64,000 nucleotides of DNA, from assembly GCA_973895155.1 (NCBI GenBank), contig OZ316896.1:13454001-13518000 (forward strand), read 5' to 3'. The position numbers and the translations under genes were made by a program. Every line of letters starts with the position of its first letter. Position 1 is the first letter of the stretch. Positions 48,236 to 62,764 of this stretch are shown one piece after another. This DNA comes from Marsupella aquatica (Eukaryota > Marchantiophyta). The notes under the pieces are model-generated. The model was not told where the DNA came from. It was given only the letters and a program-made list of their open reading frames with translations, and made no database searches.

Positions 48236-48948
48236 AGACATTATTTTGCAGTCAGCTCGCTCTCTGGTTAATTTGCAAACTCTTTTAATTGAGCGCGTTG
48301 AAATTGCATGCTCTTGGATAATTGCAAACTCTTCGGGATTTAAGAAAAAATCGCAAACGCTGAGGCCTGAGGGTTTAGGGGTGTAGGGGTCTCTCTAGCT
48401 AGCTCTGTTGGGGGGGGGTGGGGTTGGTGAGTGTGAGTGGGTTGGACCAAGTGCCATACAAATCTACAAATCTTCTGCAGATACAAAAAAAATTGGTTGC
48501 CATAAATGTTATTTTTTAAAAGTAACCATGCATGGTGGAATCATATTAGTACAGTATCGAGATCAGGTGAGAATGCCATCACAATGGATTCACCGATTCA
48601 AGGTAAGCCCATTGCTCTTCACAAGTCCTCCGTAGAAATTTTAAATAAGATATACTGTTAAGCAACGAGACAATCAAAAAATGTTCATATTTTACATAGA
48701 GGGGACTGGTGTAGCGGCTCTCATGGGTCTGTGTCTGTACTGGACTAGAGAGATGCTTCGGACCTCCCAATTACATAATTGAATTGTATGATATGATACG
48801 GTAGCACGTACTAAATTAGTGACAAACGGTTAATATCAGCCGAGCAAAGTAGGCCACCTGGATCATGATGGACACGAGCTGATCTGAGAGGCACGGATGA
48901 GTATGTCAAAATTTCAATTTAATCCATGGTGTGGCTGTCGATACCGCT
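48236..48948. other. Region downstream of alpha-tubulin
   Basis: No gene is supported. A G/T-rich stretch at 48370-48440 resembles 12420-12485. The part next to 48949 should contain the tubulin 3' untranslated region. Confidence 0.45.
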
Positions 48949-51148
<2,200 letters not shown>

Positions 51149-54100
51149 CTTCGCTTAAGGATTCTGAACTAATTTGAACTCTATCACAGATAACTTCTAA
51201 GCCTGTCACGTAAGAAGTGTACACGAACAAAGAATGCCTGCACGAGAAACGTATCAGTAAGCTTTTGCAGTCTGGCAGAGGCCCCCAGAAATTGAACCTC
51301 TCGTCCTCTGGTCGAGCAGTCACAGAGGTACGTAGAAGTTATAGTTCCTCGAGGCTCCGCTCCGCATTCACAAGAAATGTCCAAGGTCTGTTAGTGCGAA
51401 GGCTTTTTCCCTTCTCAATTCCCTGATATAGAGGAATACTTCCCAATCCCAAGTCCGCAGCATTTTCGGACAGAAACTGCCACAACTGCCATATAATAGG
51501 AGATTATTTCGCAAGTTGGAACACAGTCGCGGTACTACAAACAACTTCTCCGAGATGGGAGCGTACTCTCTGTGGAGAATCCGATCGTTTAAACTAAATC
51601 AATCTCTACACCAAAATCTTGGACGTGTACTCTGCGGGAATAACAGTTGGAGATCATATATATGTGTGTACATAGACTTGCAAGCAAATTGTGAAGCCAG
51701 TCAATGATCAAGCTCCTGGGTTGTCTGAGGGAAATTGTAAATGGCTCAAGAGCACGGATTTCTCTTGTAGTACGTATATGTTGAACGTTGTTGGCAATTT
51801 GATGTCGCTGGGTACGTTGTAGCTAAATTCCTGATTAGATTCCTCCGGATCCAGCTCTATGTGTCATCAAAGTCGATACTCACCATCGGGTGCCCCAAAC
51901 AGAAGTGAATTTCAGACCGCAAAGGTCACCTGGGATTAGAAGAGGTGCGTGGAGCAGGATCCTGATAGGAAGGTATCTTCCCCACAAAGCATCTGCCGAT
52001 TTCTCGGGGAGAAACTGCCAACTGCCGTAACTACATCCCGACTAACGTGGGAAATTTACTGTCACCTTTGACCACGGTCGAATAGTTTATGAAAAATGCC
52101 AATTCCCCGGAGAACCCTTGTAATTGCAATCTATACACGGGGTTTACGAATCGTTGCGATATTAAATATGTCGTCGCTTCTTTGTGTGAATTTTAACCTA
52201 ATTGAAACTGCATTTAACGCGATTTTACATACGTAGCCCTTACAAATTGCAGGAGATGCAATTGATGCAATCCCGTGTATTTTTCCGGTTCTGGGCCAAA
52301 CATTGCAATAATTAAGCCACCTTTTGCAATTCAAGAGTTTGTAATTAACCAGAGTTGACTTGAAACTGAGCGAAGAAATTTTTGCAAGTCGAAATACTCT
52401 CAAACGCACATATAGAGCTCTCGTAGACTGTATATGGCAAGGGCGGCTGAAAGAAGACTTGCAATTTAACTAACTTTACCCACTGCTTCGGTCATACACA
52501 TCCTGTATTGTACTGAAAGACGCGAGACTGATTAGAAATCGCTTTGTTCAAACGCAAAAGTAGACCAAAAGAGTCAGTGGATCTGTGAAGCCTGCTTGTG
52601 ACATTCATGATGGCTCAAGTAGACTGCAAGACACGAAGCTGAAGCCAATTCATTTTGCAAAGTGTTCCAAAAAAGATCCGTCGGGAATCGAAGAACCCAA
52701 CTAAATTGTGACTCTGCAAAGTTCAGGATACTGTCCATTGTTAGATTTGCTAGAAGGCCAGTTGCATGGCGGCCACGAAACTTTGCCAGCTCACAAACTG
52801 AGGGCTTCAGTCTCCCGGCCAAATATGTTTACGGATTCATCCTAGAAGTCAAACCGGTGGATAGATGGATCCATCTAGCTGACCTGAAATGTTGGAGCTT
52901 TCTACTCTGGCTTGGCTGCTTACGGCAAATGGGAGTACTTAGGCTGCGTTGTGCGTACGAATTGGGAGAAGTCATGTAGAGGTAACAACCAGTGCACGCG
53001 AACACCTCAAACTGAGACTGTTCTCAATTTGTCCCTTTTCTTACCCTTACTGGTTGTTAGATATGTTGCAGGTACGTTTGAGTGTGTAGGATGTTGGTTT
53101 AGCTTCTCTCATTGATTGCGAGATCGTTTGCTACTTTATGTATCTCTGCTCTGCTCAGATTAACAATCAGCAGCTACCAAGACCAATTCTCCTCTCTTGA
53201 CGCACGGTGTTATTTATGAGAGTTCAAAGCACGTTTGTGGAGATGTCTAGAAGATCTCCTTTCATGTACAGTTGTTCTATTTCGTTTGCTTCTCTTATAT
53301 GCGGTCTTTTACATTGATTGAATCCAACAGACCTTATACGGTCTCTCAATTGGCTACAATTCAGCCATATCCTTGTGATCTTTTATTTGACAACCCACTC
53401 AGGACATGTTCTTATTTCGTAAGAGTTTGCCATGAAGATACACTAAATAGAAGAAATGTATTTATATTTTGGCAGCCTCCAACCCTAAACAAAAATCCCT
53501 GTTGCGTGGTGTAAAAGAACGCTGAATTTTGAGCTCTTTCCACCGCATTATCCTAAGAGGGAAAAGTTGGAGGACGCATCACCGAGTAAAATTATATGAC
53601 GTTGGACGAAATGAAGTGTGATTAACAGGCCCATCCATGTCAAGCACATGATACACGGCTCACACCAGCGATTCACTTGTAACCGTTCGAATTTGCATCC
53701 ATTTATTAGACTATTCTTAAAATGGCAATTCAAGCTACTGTACTAGGTAGCTGAGATGTAACCAGATCACACGAAGCTCACTTTAAAGACGTTGCTCAGT
53801 GGTGCCACGACGCAGCACGAGTAGAAACTTTATACGCGTTCGTAAGATTATCCTAAACAATATCTAAGCTATATTCTCCCCAATGAAGTAAGTTTTATCG
53901 TCACTTACAGTAGTTATCGAGACTGCATCGAACTTACAAAATTTGTTTCTCAAAAAGTGCCCCTTTTGACATAAAATTGTATCGACTACAGTAATGGCAA
54001 CAGCTTGCAACTTATGCAGTCAAAAGGCTGAAGCATTCGCTCAGTTGTCCAGGTAATCAATCAGTGCAATAAAAACCTCGCCCTGTCAAACGTCATAATT

Positions 54101-55354
54101 CTGGGAGAGGCCACATTGAAGCACAGGGATTTTCGAAAACAGTCAGACAAAGTTTACACCAGCGCAAGTGTAATTAATGACTATCAATATCATGAGGATA
54201 AGTAAAACTGTGCTTAGATTCACAAATAATCGAGGAATCGGGATTAGGTAGGCCAAGTTGACCTACCTAATCTATCAATAATACAATAAACCTCGAAACG
54301 AGTGTGAAGGATTCAAAGCCAATACTAGCTCACCATCTGGGTCAAGGATATCTCCAGGCTTTTGCGTATTATGATTCGTCCCTTTCATTTTCAAATGCTT
54401 TTCCAACGCACCTACTATCAAGTTTCTATAGTAAGCTCGTCATCAGCGTAGCCTCCACAAATTCAGACTGACAGAATACTGGTCTGTCTCCGTAATGTTT
54501 ATAAAATTGGATTCCCAAGGCAAAAAAGAATTTTGCTGATGTTGAGCTCGGGGCTTCGTTTCTCAGTCGTCTGTTCACAGAGCCTTTTAAAGTAGACAAC
54601 GAATCAAACAGCTTTTTTCTGTTGACCTTTCAGACAGTTTTTCAAGAAAGTGGTCCTTGGAAGAAAAGCAAGTGAAAAGTCCGCTCTCAGAAGTAAGAAC
54701 CGACTTTGTTCTTGGCAGAGTAAACAGTGTTGGGTCGCAGGACTGCAAGTTCAAAGTGGAAGACAGGAAGTTTGCGAACTTGAAAGGCTGAAGGTCAGCA
54801 GGCATTCTACAGTAGCTTGGTCGCGGACGGTGAATCCCAGGCGACAAAACTCGTTGGGTAATCGAGCCGATGGCTGCGGTGCTCTCTTGATATCCGGGAT
54901 CCCAGACAACGACAATCACGCAGCATAATGCAGAAGTAGCAGTCCCACAAATCTTAGGCTGGCTGGGTGCCGTCCCCCTAGGCCACCTACTGTTGTACTT
55001 CATAGATACTTCGCAAGTTAGCGAGCGCCAGTCGTTCCGGTCAACAAAGCAATTAAAATCTTCAATGGAACTGTTTCTTATCCATTTCATGGACTCTCAA
55101 AACTATTTGCCTGCATGACAAGACTACGGTACCGAAAGCAAGACAACAGACCGACCTTCTGGTTCTTTTCAAAAGGAAAAGTTCCGTGTATTCGTTTTGA
55201 GATATGAAGTTATGAACTGACCTGCTTTATGGGCTACAGGGCTGCTTCTTCGTCTTCTTCTTCATTGAAGACGTGAACTCTCTGAGAGCCGCTCTTCCTA
55301 ATCCCCCTAGCAATAAATTAAAGCATCTTCTCCACCGACTCCGCTCCAATTCGT
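51149..55354. other. Region upstream of alpha-tubulin and gene-free stretch
   Basis: The promoter and any 5' untranslated exon of alpha-tubulin should lie just beyond 51148, but I could not assign a TATA box or 5' exon reliably. The rest, including the 54587-55090 (minus) frame, shows no recognisable protein or RNA gene. Confidence 0.4.
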
Positions 55355-55388
55355 CTCCACTCCACTCCACTCCACTCCACTCCACTCC
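55355..55388. repeat. (ACTCC)n microsatellite
   Basis: About six to seven consecutive ACTCC units, immediately followed by gttcagctcagctc. Confidence 0.92.
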
Positions 55389-55722
55389 GTTCAGCTCAGC
55401 TCGGGCCGATTTGACTGGGCAGATTGCATGCAGCAAACCCAACAATTTGCGTGCACTCCTGACCTATGTGCGCCTGGGGTGGAGTCCAAACTTGAAAGTC
55501 CTTGCATTGCATTGCACTGCATGTCCTCTCTCCGTGCTCCTCGATGTGCTCCTCGATGTGCTCCACCCACAGTCATAAACCTGGAGTGGCTTGACTTGAC
55601 TATTTTGTAACGGATCTCTAGCTACAGTTTTAGCTAGCTCCACGTTCTTGCCTTCCAATCTGCTTCTCCCTCGGGAAGATCATCATTCTGCGACACTCAA
55701 TGCCCTTCGTGATTTTCGGCTC

Positions 55723-55850
55723 TTTGCAATCTTCGATGCAGTGGTTTTCGTGTCTTTGTAATCTTCGATGCAGTGGTTTTCGTGTCTTTGTAATCTTCGA
55801 TGCTTTTATGGCGAAGAATTGTAATCTTCGATGTTTTTATGGCGAAGAAT
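55723..55850. repeat. Composite 32-bp tandem repeat, four units
   Basis: Units begin at 55723, 55755, 55787 and 55819, each with the core taatcttcgatg (one with caatcttcgatg). The first two end cagtggttttcgtgtc; the last two end with a different second half, tttttatggcgaagaa-like. Same period, two sequence classes. Confidence 0.9.
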
Positions 55851-55899
55851 GCACAGCATATTTGAATGGGTGAGTTGTCAAACTTCTCCTCTACTTTTA

Positions 55900-56430
55900 G
55901 GGAAATAGTTCACCCCCACGCAACGCCTAAATTTTTAATTAATAAACACTCTAAAATTTAAGAAAATAAAATTTTATTATTTATAATCTCTAATTTTATA
56001 AAATATTTTCAAAATATTTTCATATTTGATATTAAAAAATATTACAATTTTTATATTTATCAAAATTGGATTAAAAATACCCTTATATTATTTTAACAAG
56101 AAATTTAAGTCTTCCACTCAATTGAATTAAAAAAAACCCTAGCTTCTTAGTGCTAGATGGGTTGGAAGATTAGAAGCGAGTACCTGGGGGTATTCACTTC
56201 TCTTGTGAGCTTAGGTGTATTATACTTCCTCATAAGATGGCGTTGTGGGCAATAATGCCCCTTCACAGCTTGAGCTAAAACCTTCATTTTCCGGTACTTA
56301 TGGACTATAATGTTTTGTTAGCAAGGTGTTACTACTATATACATATCTGAACGTCAACTAGGCAAAATTGGGCACACAAATTAATTAATTAATTACTAAC
56401 TAAGATACTGGAGTGTTTAAATGGCTACAA
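55900..56430. repeat. AT-rich dispersed repeat, copy 1, and flanking spacer
   Basis: The segment up to about 56230 shares a series of blocks with 57835-58085 in the same orientation (aatattttcaaaat/aatatttccaaat, caaaattggattaaaa, aaatttaa, gatgggttggaaga, aagaagtgag-like). It has the look of a decayed transposon end region. No gene is supported. Confidence 0.55.
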
Positions 56431-56558
56431 GTCTTACCTTAGAAAATAATGCTAGCACAGATCACATTAAGGGTGGCTTTACAAGAAGTAGGGCCGTCTT
56501 ACCTTAGGAAATGATGCTAGAATGAATCACATTAAGGGTGGCTTTACAAGAAGTAGGG
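56431..56558. repeat. 65-bp tandem duplication
   Basis: gtcttaccttagraaatratgctag begins at 56431 and 56496, each followed by cacattaagggtggctttac and aagaagtaggg. Confidence 0.92.
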
Positions 56559-57466
56559 CTCGTTGCTTCTTCTTATTCTTCCTAAGATTAGATCTTGATA
56601 GTATAATGAGTGAAAACGGCTGTGCTTTTAGCTTTAACCGAACTGCCAAGGAGTGGGGGCAAGTAAATGCTGATGTGAAGTTTATGTTATTGTCTTGAAT
56701 TTTAGATCACCTCCAGAGGTGATTCAAACAATTTCAAACTTTGGCTCTCATTCAAAGAATTTACATTATTTTATTGAGCTTCATTTCAAATAATTGAATG
56801 TTGGTATGGACTCTGCCCTATATCAAGAATTGGCCCTCCAGTCTGCTGTGGTAAAGAAATGTCACTACACCCAAAGTCTTGCAAAGCCACCTTAACTATC
56901 CAACTTTTGTACAAATGGACCTAGCTTCTTTTGAAACCCAACAGGGTGACCATTTATACAAAAGGAAAAATACATTTGAGTTTTAAAGCAACATTTGAGA
57001 AAGGTCTATTTGGGTTACTCGATCTAGTCCATCCAAGTTTTTTGCCAAGCTCTACTGGGCCTACCTTCTAAAACATCTCATATCACTGTAATGGTTGATA
57101 GGGCCTTTTAATTCAATTTTGAGGAAGAAGTGTAAAGAATGTATACTAAAGTAATGACTCAAAAATCCAAAAATGTCACATGTCATTATGTGATTAGTTC
57201 TGTGCCATTTATTATTTTTATTGATCAGGACACCTAAAAATAGTCCAAAGTGTCTCATGTGATTGAGGGTGCATTCAATAGTGGGACCCCTTATTGAGGC
57301 TGAGCTTTGTGGTCCATCTTAGCTTTACCGTGCTTCGTCTATTTTCTCATTACTTAGTGTTGGCTTGTTATTGTCGGTAGTTCAATATGTGTGTTGCACC
57401 AAATTCATGTTTTTTGGTGTCTTGGTTGGTGTGAAAGATGGTTGAGACACGAGACACTGTGCAAGA
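56559..57466. other. Gene-free stretch with dispersed repeat copy
   Basis: 56700-56790 is the partner of the dispersed repeat at 42275-42385. No gene is recognised. Confidence 0.45.
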
Positions 57467-57780
57467 TGTTAAGCATACATGACAATCACAACGGCAAACC
57501 CATGACACATCCAACATGCAAGTAGTCAACACAAGAGATATGCGGTCACCTCCGTGAGGCTACGTCAACGGGAACACACAAGAGAGTTTTACTGAACTCT
57601 AAGCCAGTCGGCCTTACCAAGTCTCCATAGTGTAAGCTCTCTTCATCTCTCAAGTGGCTCTGTAACAATGAGCCTTAGTTCCACTTATCCAAGCATACAC
57701 CGCTTAGGATATAGTGTGCAACTTAGTTAACCTAATCACAACTCCTACTACGGTTAGCCTAACTACGGTTACATGTTGTC
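57467..57780 (-). repeat. LTR fragment of the element-1 family, reverse orientation
   Basis: Read on the minus strand it ends ...gtatgcttaaca (57467) and contains gacgtagcctca, gttcagtaaaactctcttgtg, aaggctcattgttac, ttgcacactatatcc and ttaggttaacta, all matching the 4334-4790 LTR. The start of the LTR, at the high-coordinate end, is lost, so no target duplication can be tested. Confidence 0.85.
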
Positions 57781-57834
57781 TCAGGGGCCTCAATCCAAGG
57801 GGTGTCTCATATCACGTGCAAAGTTTTGGGGGAA

Positions 57835-58085
57835 TAAAACACCCTGAAACTTAAGTCAATAAATTTTTTTGAGTAATTTTTTAGCCCCTAGTTTAATGGA
57901 ATATTCTTGAAATATTTCCAAATTTGGTTTTAAAAAACCCTTTGATTCTTATAATTCTCAAAACTGGATTAAAACAACCTTAAAGTTCTTCAGCAAAAAT
58001 TTAAAAGTCATTCACTAAAGTCAATAACTAAACCCTATACTTATTCGTGTGTGATGGGTTGGAAGAAAAGAAGTGAGGACCCCGG
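57835..58085. repeat. AT-rich dispersed repeat, copy 2
   Basis: Partner of 55900-56230 with the same block order. Identity is uneven, suggesting two old insertions of one family. Confidence 0.5.
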
Positions 58086-58140
58086 GCATGTTGTAAACCT
58101 AGACCTAAGGTAAATACCTAACACAAGAAGGAAACACGAT

Positions 58141-58198
58141 AGAGGAGAGGAGAGGAGAGGAGAGGAGAGGAGAGGAGAGGAGAGGAGAGGAGAGGAGA
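58141..58198. repeat. (AGAGG)n microsatellite
   Basis: Eleven or more perfect AGAGG units, an almost pure purine/pyrimidine tract. Confidence 0.97.
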
Positions 58199-58199
58199 G

Positions 58200-60468
58200 A
58201 GCTTGGAGGCAAAGAGGACTGGAAAAATAGCTCGAGTCAAGGAAGTCAAGAGGAGAGGCCAAAGTTTGGTGGGCTGGGAGGAGACTGAGGTGAAAGAAAG
58301 GCCCTCATATTAAGCCTGTGAGGAGGGGGAGGCAAAAGTCTGGTGCCAGGCAAAGAGCGGAGTTCAAATAAAATGAGGAAAAATCTTCAACCATTCAAAA
58401 TAAATATTATTGGTGAACTAATCACAAAACATTCTCAAATTACGAGCTGGTCAGATTCCCTGCTATGTGATTTACACTAATAGGCAGGCCCCTGACCTTG
58501 CTAATTGCACAGCAATCCTGTTAGCCCATGTCATCCTTCCACGCCATTCACACGTCACCTTTTCTCAGTTTGAGATCCTTGGCTGCCAAATGCATGCAGT
58601 GTGTGCACCACAATTCACTACTTTCTTGAGCGCATTTGTCAACATTTTTAGGCCGAATCAAGTGAATGGGTTGAATCAATTGTTCTTAGTTGAGTTCCTT
58701 GGTGTGAGGCTGTCCGTCATTGATGTTTAGCAAGGTGGGGACTGGGAGATTGGGAATTTGGAGATTACAACTTGCAGTCCTTTGTTGTACCAATGCATTA
58801 GAGGACAAGAGCAAGATTTGGTCACTACTCTACTCTTATATCTATCCTCAAATCACCAAGGTTAAGTCACATCACGTGCGACAAAGTATAGGGTCGTTTT
58901 AATAATTTTTGAAAAAAACTTATTAAATTGTCAATGGAAATATATGATTGTTTAATTGCAAAATGCATGTGTCTCATCACATGATTATTGTAGTGCAATG
59001 TTATGTAAAGTGACTTTAACAAGGTCATGCGGCATCCTTTGCATTGCATTAGTAGAAGACGTTGTCAGTAGCAAGTAGCCTTTAAGGCCAACCTTGCTAC
59101 TAGTTATAGGAGGTAGCATTATAGTGAATGTTGGGATGACTCTCAACAAGAGCAAGTATGGTTGGAAGGTAGAACATCATGTTTAGACTGTATAAATGCA
59201 ATGAAGTGATTTAGCCTTGAGGTTTTTTACTCCCCATGTCATTATATTTAGTCATCACCATAATATTATAAACTCGTATCCTAGGTCATGAAAATTCAAT
59301 GCATTTTAAATTGTTCAAATATTTAGGATTTTTTAATTTTAAATAATCAAAGCAAACGACAAGGCCGTCAAATAATTTTTAAAAATGTGTCAAAAGTTTT
59401 ATGTAAATTATTGTCATTGTTATTGTTTTAAGGGTTTTGGTTGAGCACTCACTCAATTTGTTCAACACTCAGAAAGAAATAGTTAACTAATTGTTGCAAG
59501 TTATGTACAGAATCTAGCATATAGGTCACAAATAAATAGATAAAGTAATTGTTGTCAATTGTATGCACTAAAGTTAATTAATCTCATCAAAAATCTATCT
59601 TTGATACAATAATTATTGTAAAAAGTGATATAAATTTTTTTATAAGATAACTTATGATTACTTACAAGGTTTGCCAATTATGTTGAACACAAAAGACAAT
59701 TATTCTGCAGCACAACATAAAAAATATAGGCAATGCAAGGTTCTTTCCAGATATTACAAAATATCCTTGTCTTCAAAAATAGCAATAAACTATGCATCTA
59801 TAAGTCAAATTTTAGCATTTTACTTCATGAAACAAGTTTGGGAGTTGATCTAGTTTTCTTGAAAAGATGCAAATAACATTTTTATGTTAGTGGAGGTTAG
59901 TTCTAAGTGGATGACATTCCACAATCATGACATTGATGCAATCTATAATTGATTTACATTTTCTTTCCCTCATCAATGATATTAAAAGATGTTGCAAGAC
60001 TCCTTTGGAAAAGTGAAGCCCGAATGGAGCACCCAAGGGGGGCTCACTTTCACGAAAGTGGCACATCACATACAACAAAGTGTAGACCCATTTAAATGGG
60101 TATGGAAAATTACTTCCAACCCCCCCATGTTCATCCAAGGAATGTGTGTGTGATGAAGTGAAATCAATTTTCAGCAAGGCAATTACCGATGGTTTTGAGT
60201 CTCCTTGGTGTGTGCTCGTACAAAAGAGAATGCTTGAAAGATAGAAGAGATCGATCTGGTTGAGATGTTATCTCTGGTTTATCAAATGGAAGGTTGAATA
60301 TGGAAGAATTGAGGGTTTTTACGGTTTTTGCTTACATATCAAAAAAATCATGTTTTTACCAATCTTGATTGATCGTTTGTGAGTTACCTTGAGCATTACC
60401 GCCACAAGACAGACTGAAGGACAACACTCGACTATTGGCAAAAGGGCACTTGTCGTTTTGGTAGGAAG
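58200..60468. other. AT-rich gene-free stretch
   Basis: Very AT-rich from about 59200 to 59900. No ORF resembles a protein and no RNA gene was recognised. Confidence 0.45.
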
Positions 60469-60682
60469 TGTTAGGTATTTACTCAAGGTCTAGGGTTACG
60501 ACATGTAACCGTAGTTAGATTAACCATAGTCAGAGATGTGGTTAGGTTAACTAGGATGCACACTATATGCCAAGAGGTGTTTGCTCGGACTCGAGGAGGT
60601 GAACTGCGTATCTCTTGTGTTGACTACTTGCACGTTGGATGTATCATATGCTTACCGTTGCAAGTGTCGTTTATGCTCAACA
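60469..60682 (+). repeat. Solo LTR, element-1 family, internally deleted
   Basis: Begins TGTTAGGTATTTACTC and ends TTTATGCTCAACA, matching the ends of the 4334-4790 LTR. It is flanked by a perfect 5-bp target duplication, ggaag, at 60464-60468 and 60683-60687. The length is 214 bp against 457 because the 18-bp array and the block after the cactatat motif are missing. A solo LTR is the usual result of recombination between the two LTRs of a full element. Confidence 0.92.
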
Positions 60683-60974
60683 GGAAGAACGCACAACATG
60701 GACGAGTCATCACTTCACATGAAGGTTTTGTAGTTTTTGATTTAAGAAAACTATGGTGTGGGGGGAGACCAACAATTGTTTCTTCGACATAGAGGTTGCA
60801 TTTGGCGTCAACCTGTGTTCAGAGTGAGCTTCAACTGAAGATTGGAGGGATGTGAACAATTCAAGTCGGGAGGCAAGCATTGCAGACAAGCGATGATGTA
60901 ATCGAATAAATCAATTTGCAACGGCTAAGTTTGTGATGGTGATGAGATTGTGAGATCTCTTAATCAAGAAGTGT
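60683..60974. other. Spacer between solo LTR and tandem array
   Basis: No gene or clear repeat was identified. Confidence 0.4.
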
Positions 60975-61455
60975 TTCCAATGAGCCTCAGATTGACAAAT
61001 TTTGTCAAGTTTCATTTGAATTTTTGAATTTCTCTGCCTTTCCAATGAGTTTGACAATAAGAATTTTTTAGCATGAGTTCATGAATTCTTTTAGCTTTCC
61101 AACATTGAGTCCGACATTGACAAATTTCAAGTCAGATTTTGTCTCGGATTTTGTCAAGAGATCATGAGGATTTCAATCTCTCTAGCTTTCTAATGTGTGA
61201 CATTGGGAATATTCGTCAAGAATTAGAGAGATGATGAGTATCCAAATTTCTCTAGCTTTCCAATGAGCCTAACATTGATAAATTTTGTCAAGTACTAAAG
61301 AGATGATGAGTTTCTAATTTTACTCTAGCTTTCCAATGAGTGTGACAATGAGAGATTTTATCAAGACAGTACAAACTAAAGAGGTCATGAGTTTCTTGAT
61401 CTTGAGCTTTCCAATGAAGCAAATATTGATAGATTTCATCAAATACTAAGGAGAT
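60975..61455. repeat. Degenerate tandem array, about 70- to 80-bp unit, roughly six copies
   Basis: The block ctctagctttccaatgag, followed by a gacattgacaaattttgtca-like block and then aaagagatgatgagttt, recurs across the interval with many substitutions and small indels. The cleanest units lie at 61180-61370. No open frame is kept. Confidence 0.8.
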
Positions 61456-62071
61456 TGATTATTTAGTTTTACAATATGGAGCCAAAGGGGTTCTAACTAT
61501 GTACATTTCTATCGATTGGTTATTTTTTCAAACTTGCAAGCAATTAAAAATACAAGCATTTTGATTTAAAACACTGATATATCATTCCAGATTTCAAGGA
61601 AAACACTGGTATATCATTGACAAACATCACAATGGTAACTTTATTTTATTGAATGACATCTCTTCCTTTGTATTCTAATTTTTTTACGCTTAATACTTAT
61701 GGCATGCCGCCCCAAAAATTACGTTGCTCTTGCCACAAACATGAATGTGCACTTTTGTTATTGTCAAAAATAGAATCTGTCCTGTTTGTGGCTGGTTTTG
61801 CTGATGTGGCACAACCTGGTCCGTAAATAGGGCATGTTTTATTGATTGGTAAACTTTAAAGAACAAATAGGTTTTTTGAAGTGTAAAAACTATTTTCTTT
61901 AAATTTTGTAGGCCGGGATTTTAAGTTAAAAAATGGGAAATTTTAAAGAAAAAAAGGATGTCACAAAAAACAATTACGTCTAAAGTTAAGGAGTTGTCGC
62001 ACGTGATATATGGACCCTCCATATAGTGACACCCCCCCCCCCCAAGGACCACCAATATGTTGGCCACAGTG
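61456..62071. other. Gene-free stretch ending in a 12-C homopolymer
   Basis: No gene is supported. A run of 12 C lies at 62032-62043, a few bases before the hairpin at 62072. Confidence 0.45.
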
Positions 62072-62105
62072 CTCCCATAGACCACATTTTGGTGGTCTAT
62101 GGGAG
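62072..62105. repeat. Perfect 14-bp hairpin
   Basis: Arms ctcccatagaccac (62072-62085) and gtggtctatgggag (62092-62105) around the 6-base loop attttg. Confidence 0.93.
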
Positions 62106-62345
62106 TTGTGGGCTTACAAATTGATGATTATGAGTCTTAAAATAATTTGACTCTAGCATTGGTAAATGATGTTTTCTTGATAGTTTCAATAATTTGATGA
62201 TGTGTGAAGCTTCATTAAGTGATGGCCTTTTTAATTATTGGAAAGTCAATATGCTAATATATGTCCCATTTTAATATTAATACACCTGAATATTAAATAG
62301 AATATGGTATTTAATTCACCTGGATATTAAATATATACCTTAATC

Positions 62346-62749
62346 CTCTCTATTGATGCCAGTGAACGATGAAGGTTTGTCCCTGTTACACTGGATTGAT
62401 TCAACTCCTTGGGTCAATATTTGGATGAAGAATAGCAACCACATGTACTCTGGTTTGCCCGCTACGTTTGACCTACGCCAGCTCGGGATGGAGCACAAAC
62501 ATCCGCATGACTTTCCCGACCAACTTGCGTGGTGTAGGAAGGGGATGGGTTCTGCCCAAAGGGGCTGGATGTTGGCTACCACCTGGTGGCTTCACAGGTC
62601 CTTTTGGCCTGATTAGGGTTTTTTTCTTTTTTTCCTCCCGGTTTAACGGGTTGCCGCTGGGGGTGGCTTTTGTCCCCCTGGTGGTGTGTGCGGGTTCCGG
62701 CCCTTCTCCGGTTTGTTGACGGTTATTTTGTTTAAAAATATATATATAT
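62346..62749 (+). mobile_element. Probable 5'-truncated LINE fragment with 15-bp target duplication
   Basis: A segment of clearly different composition is flanked by a direct repeat, atatataccttaatc, at 62331-62345 and 62750-62764. The 3' end is T/C/G-rich noncoding sequence running into a (TA)n tail. Variable-length duplications of about 15 bp and a low-complexity 3' tail are typical of target-primed reverse transcription. An 87-codon frame (62353-62616) has no motif I can assign. The class is inferred from structure alone, and part of the duplication is simple TA sequence, which weakens it a little. Confidence 0.6.
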
Positions 62750-62764
62750 ATATATACCTTAATC

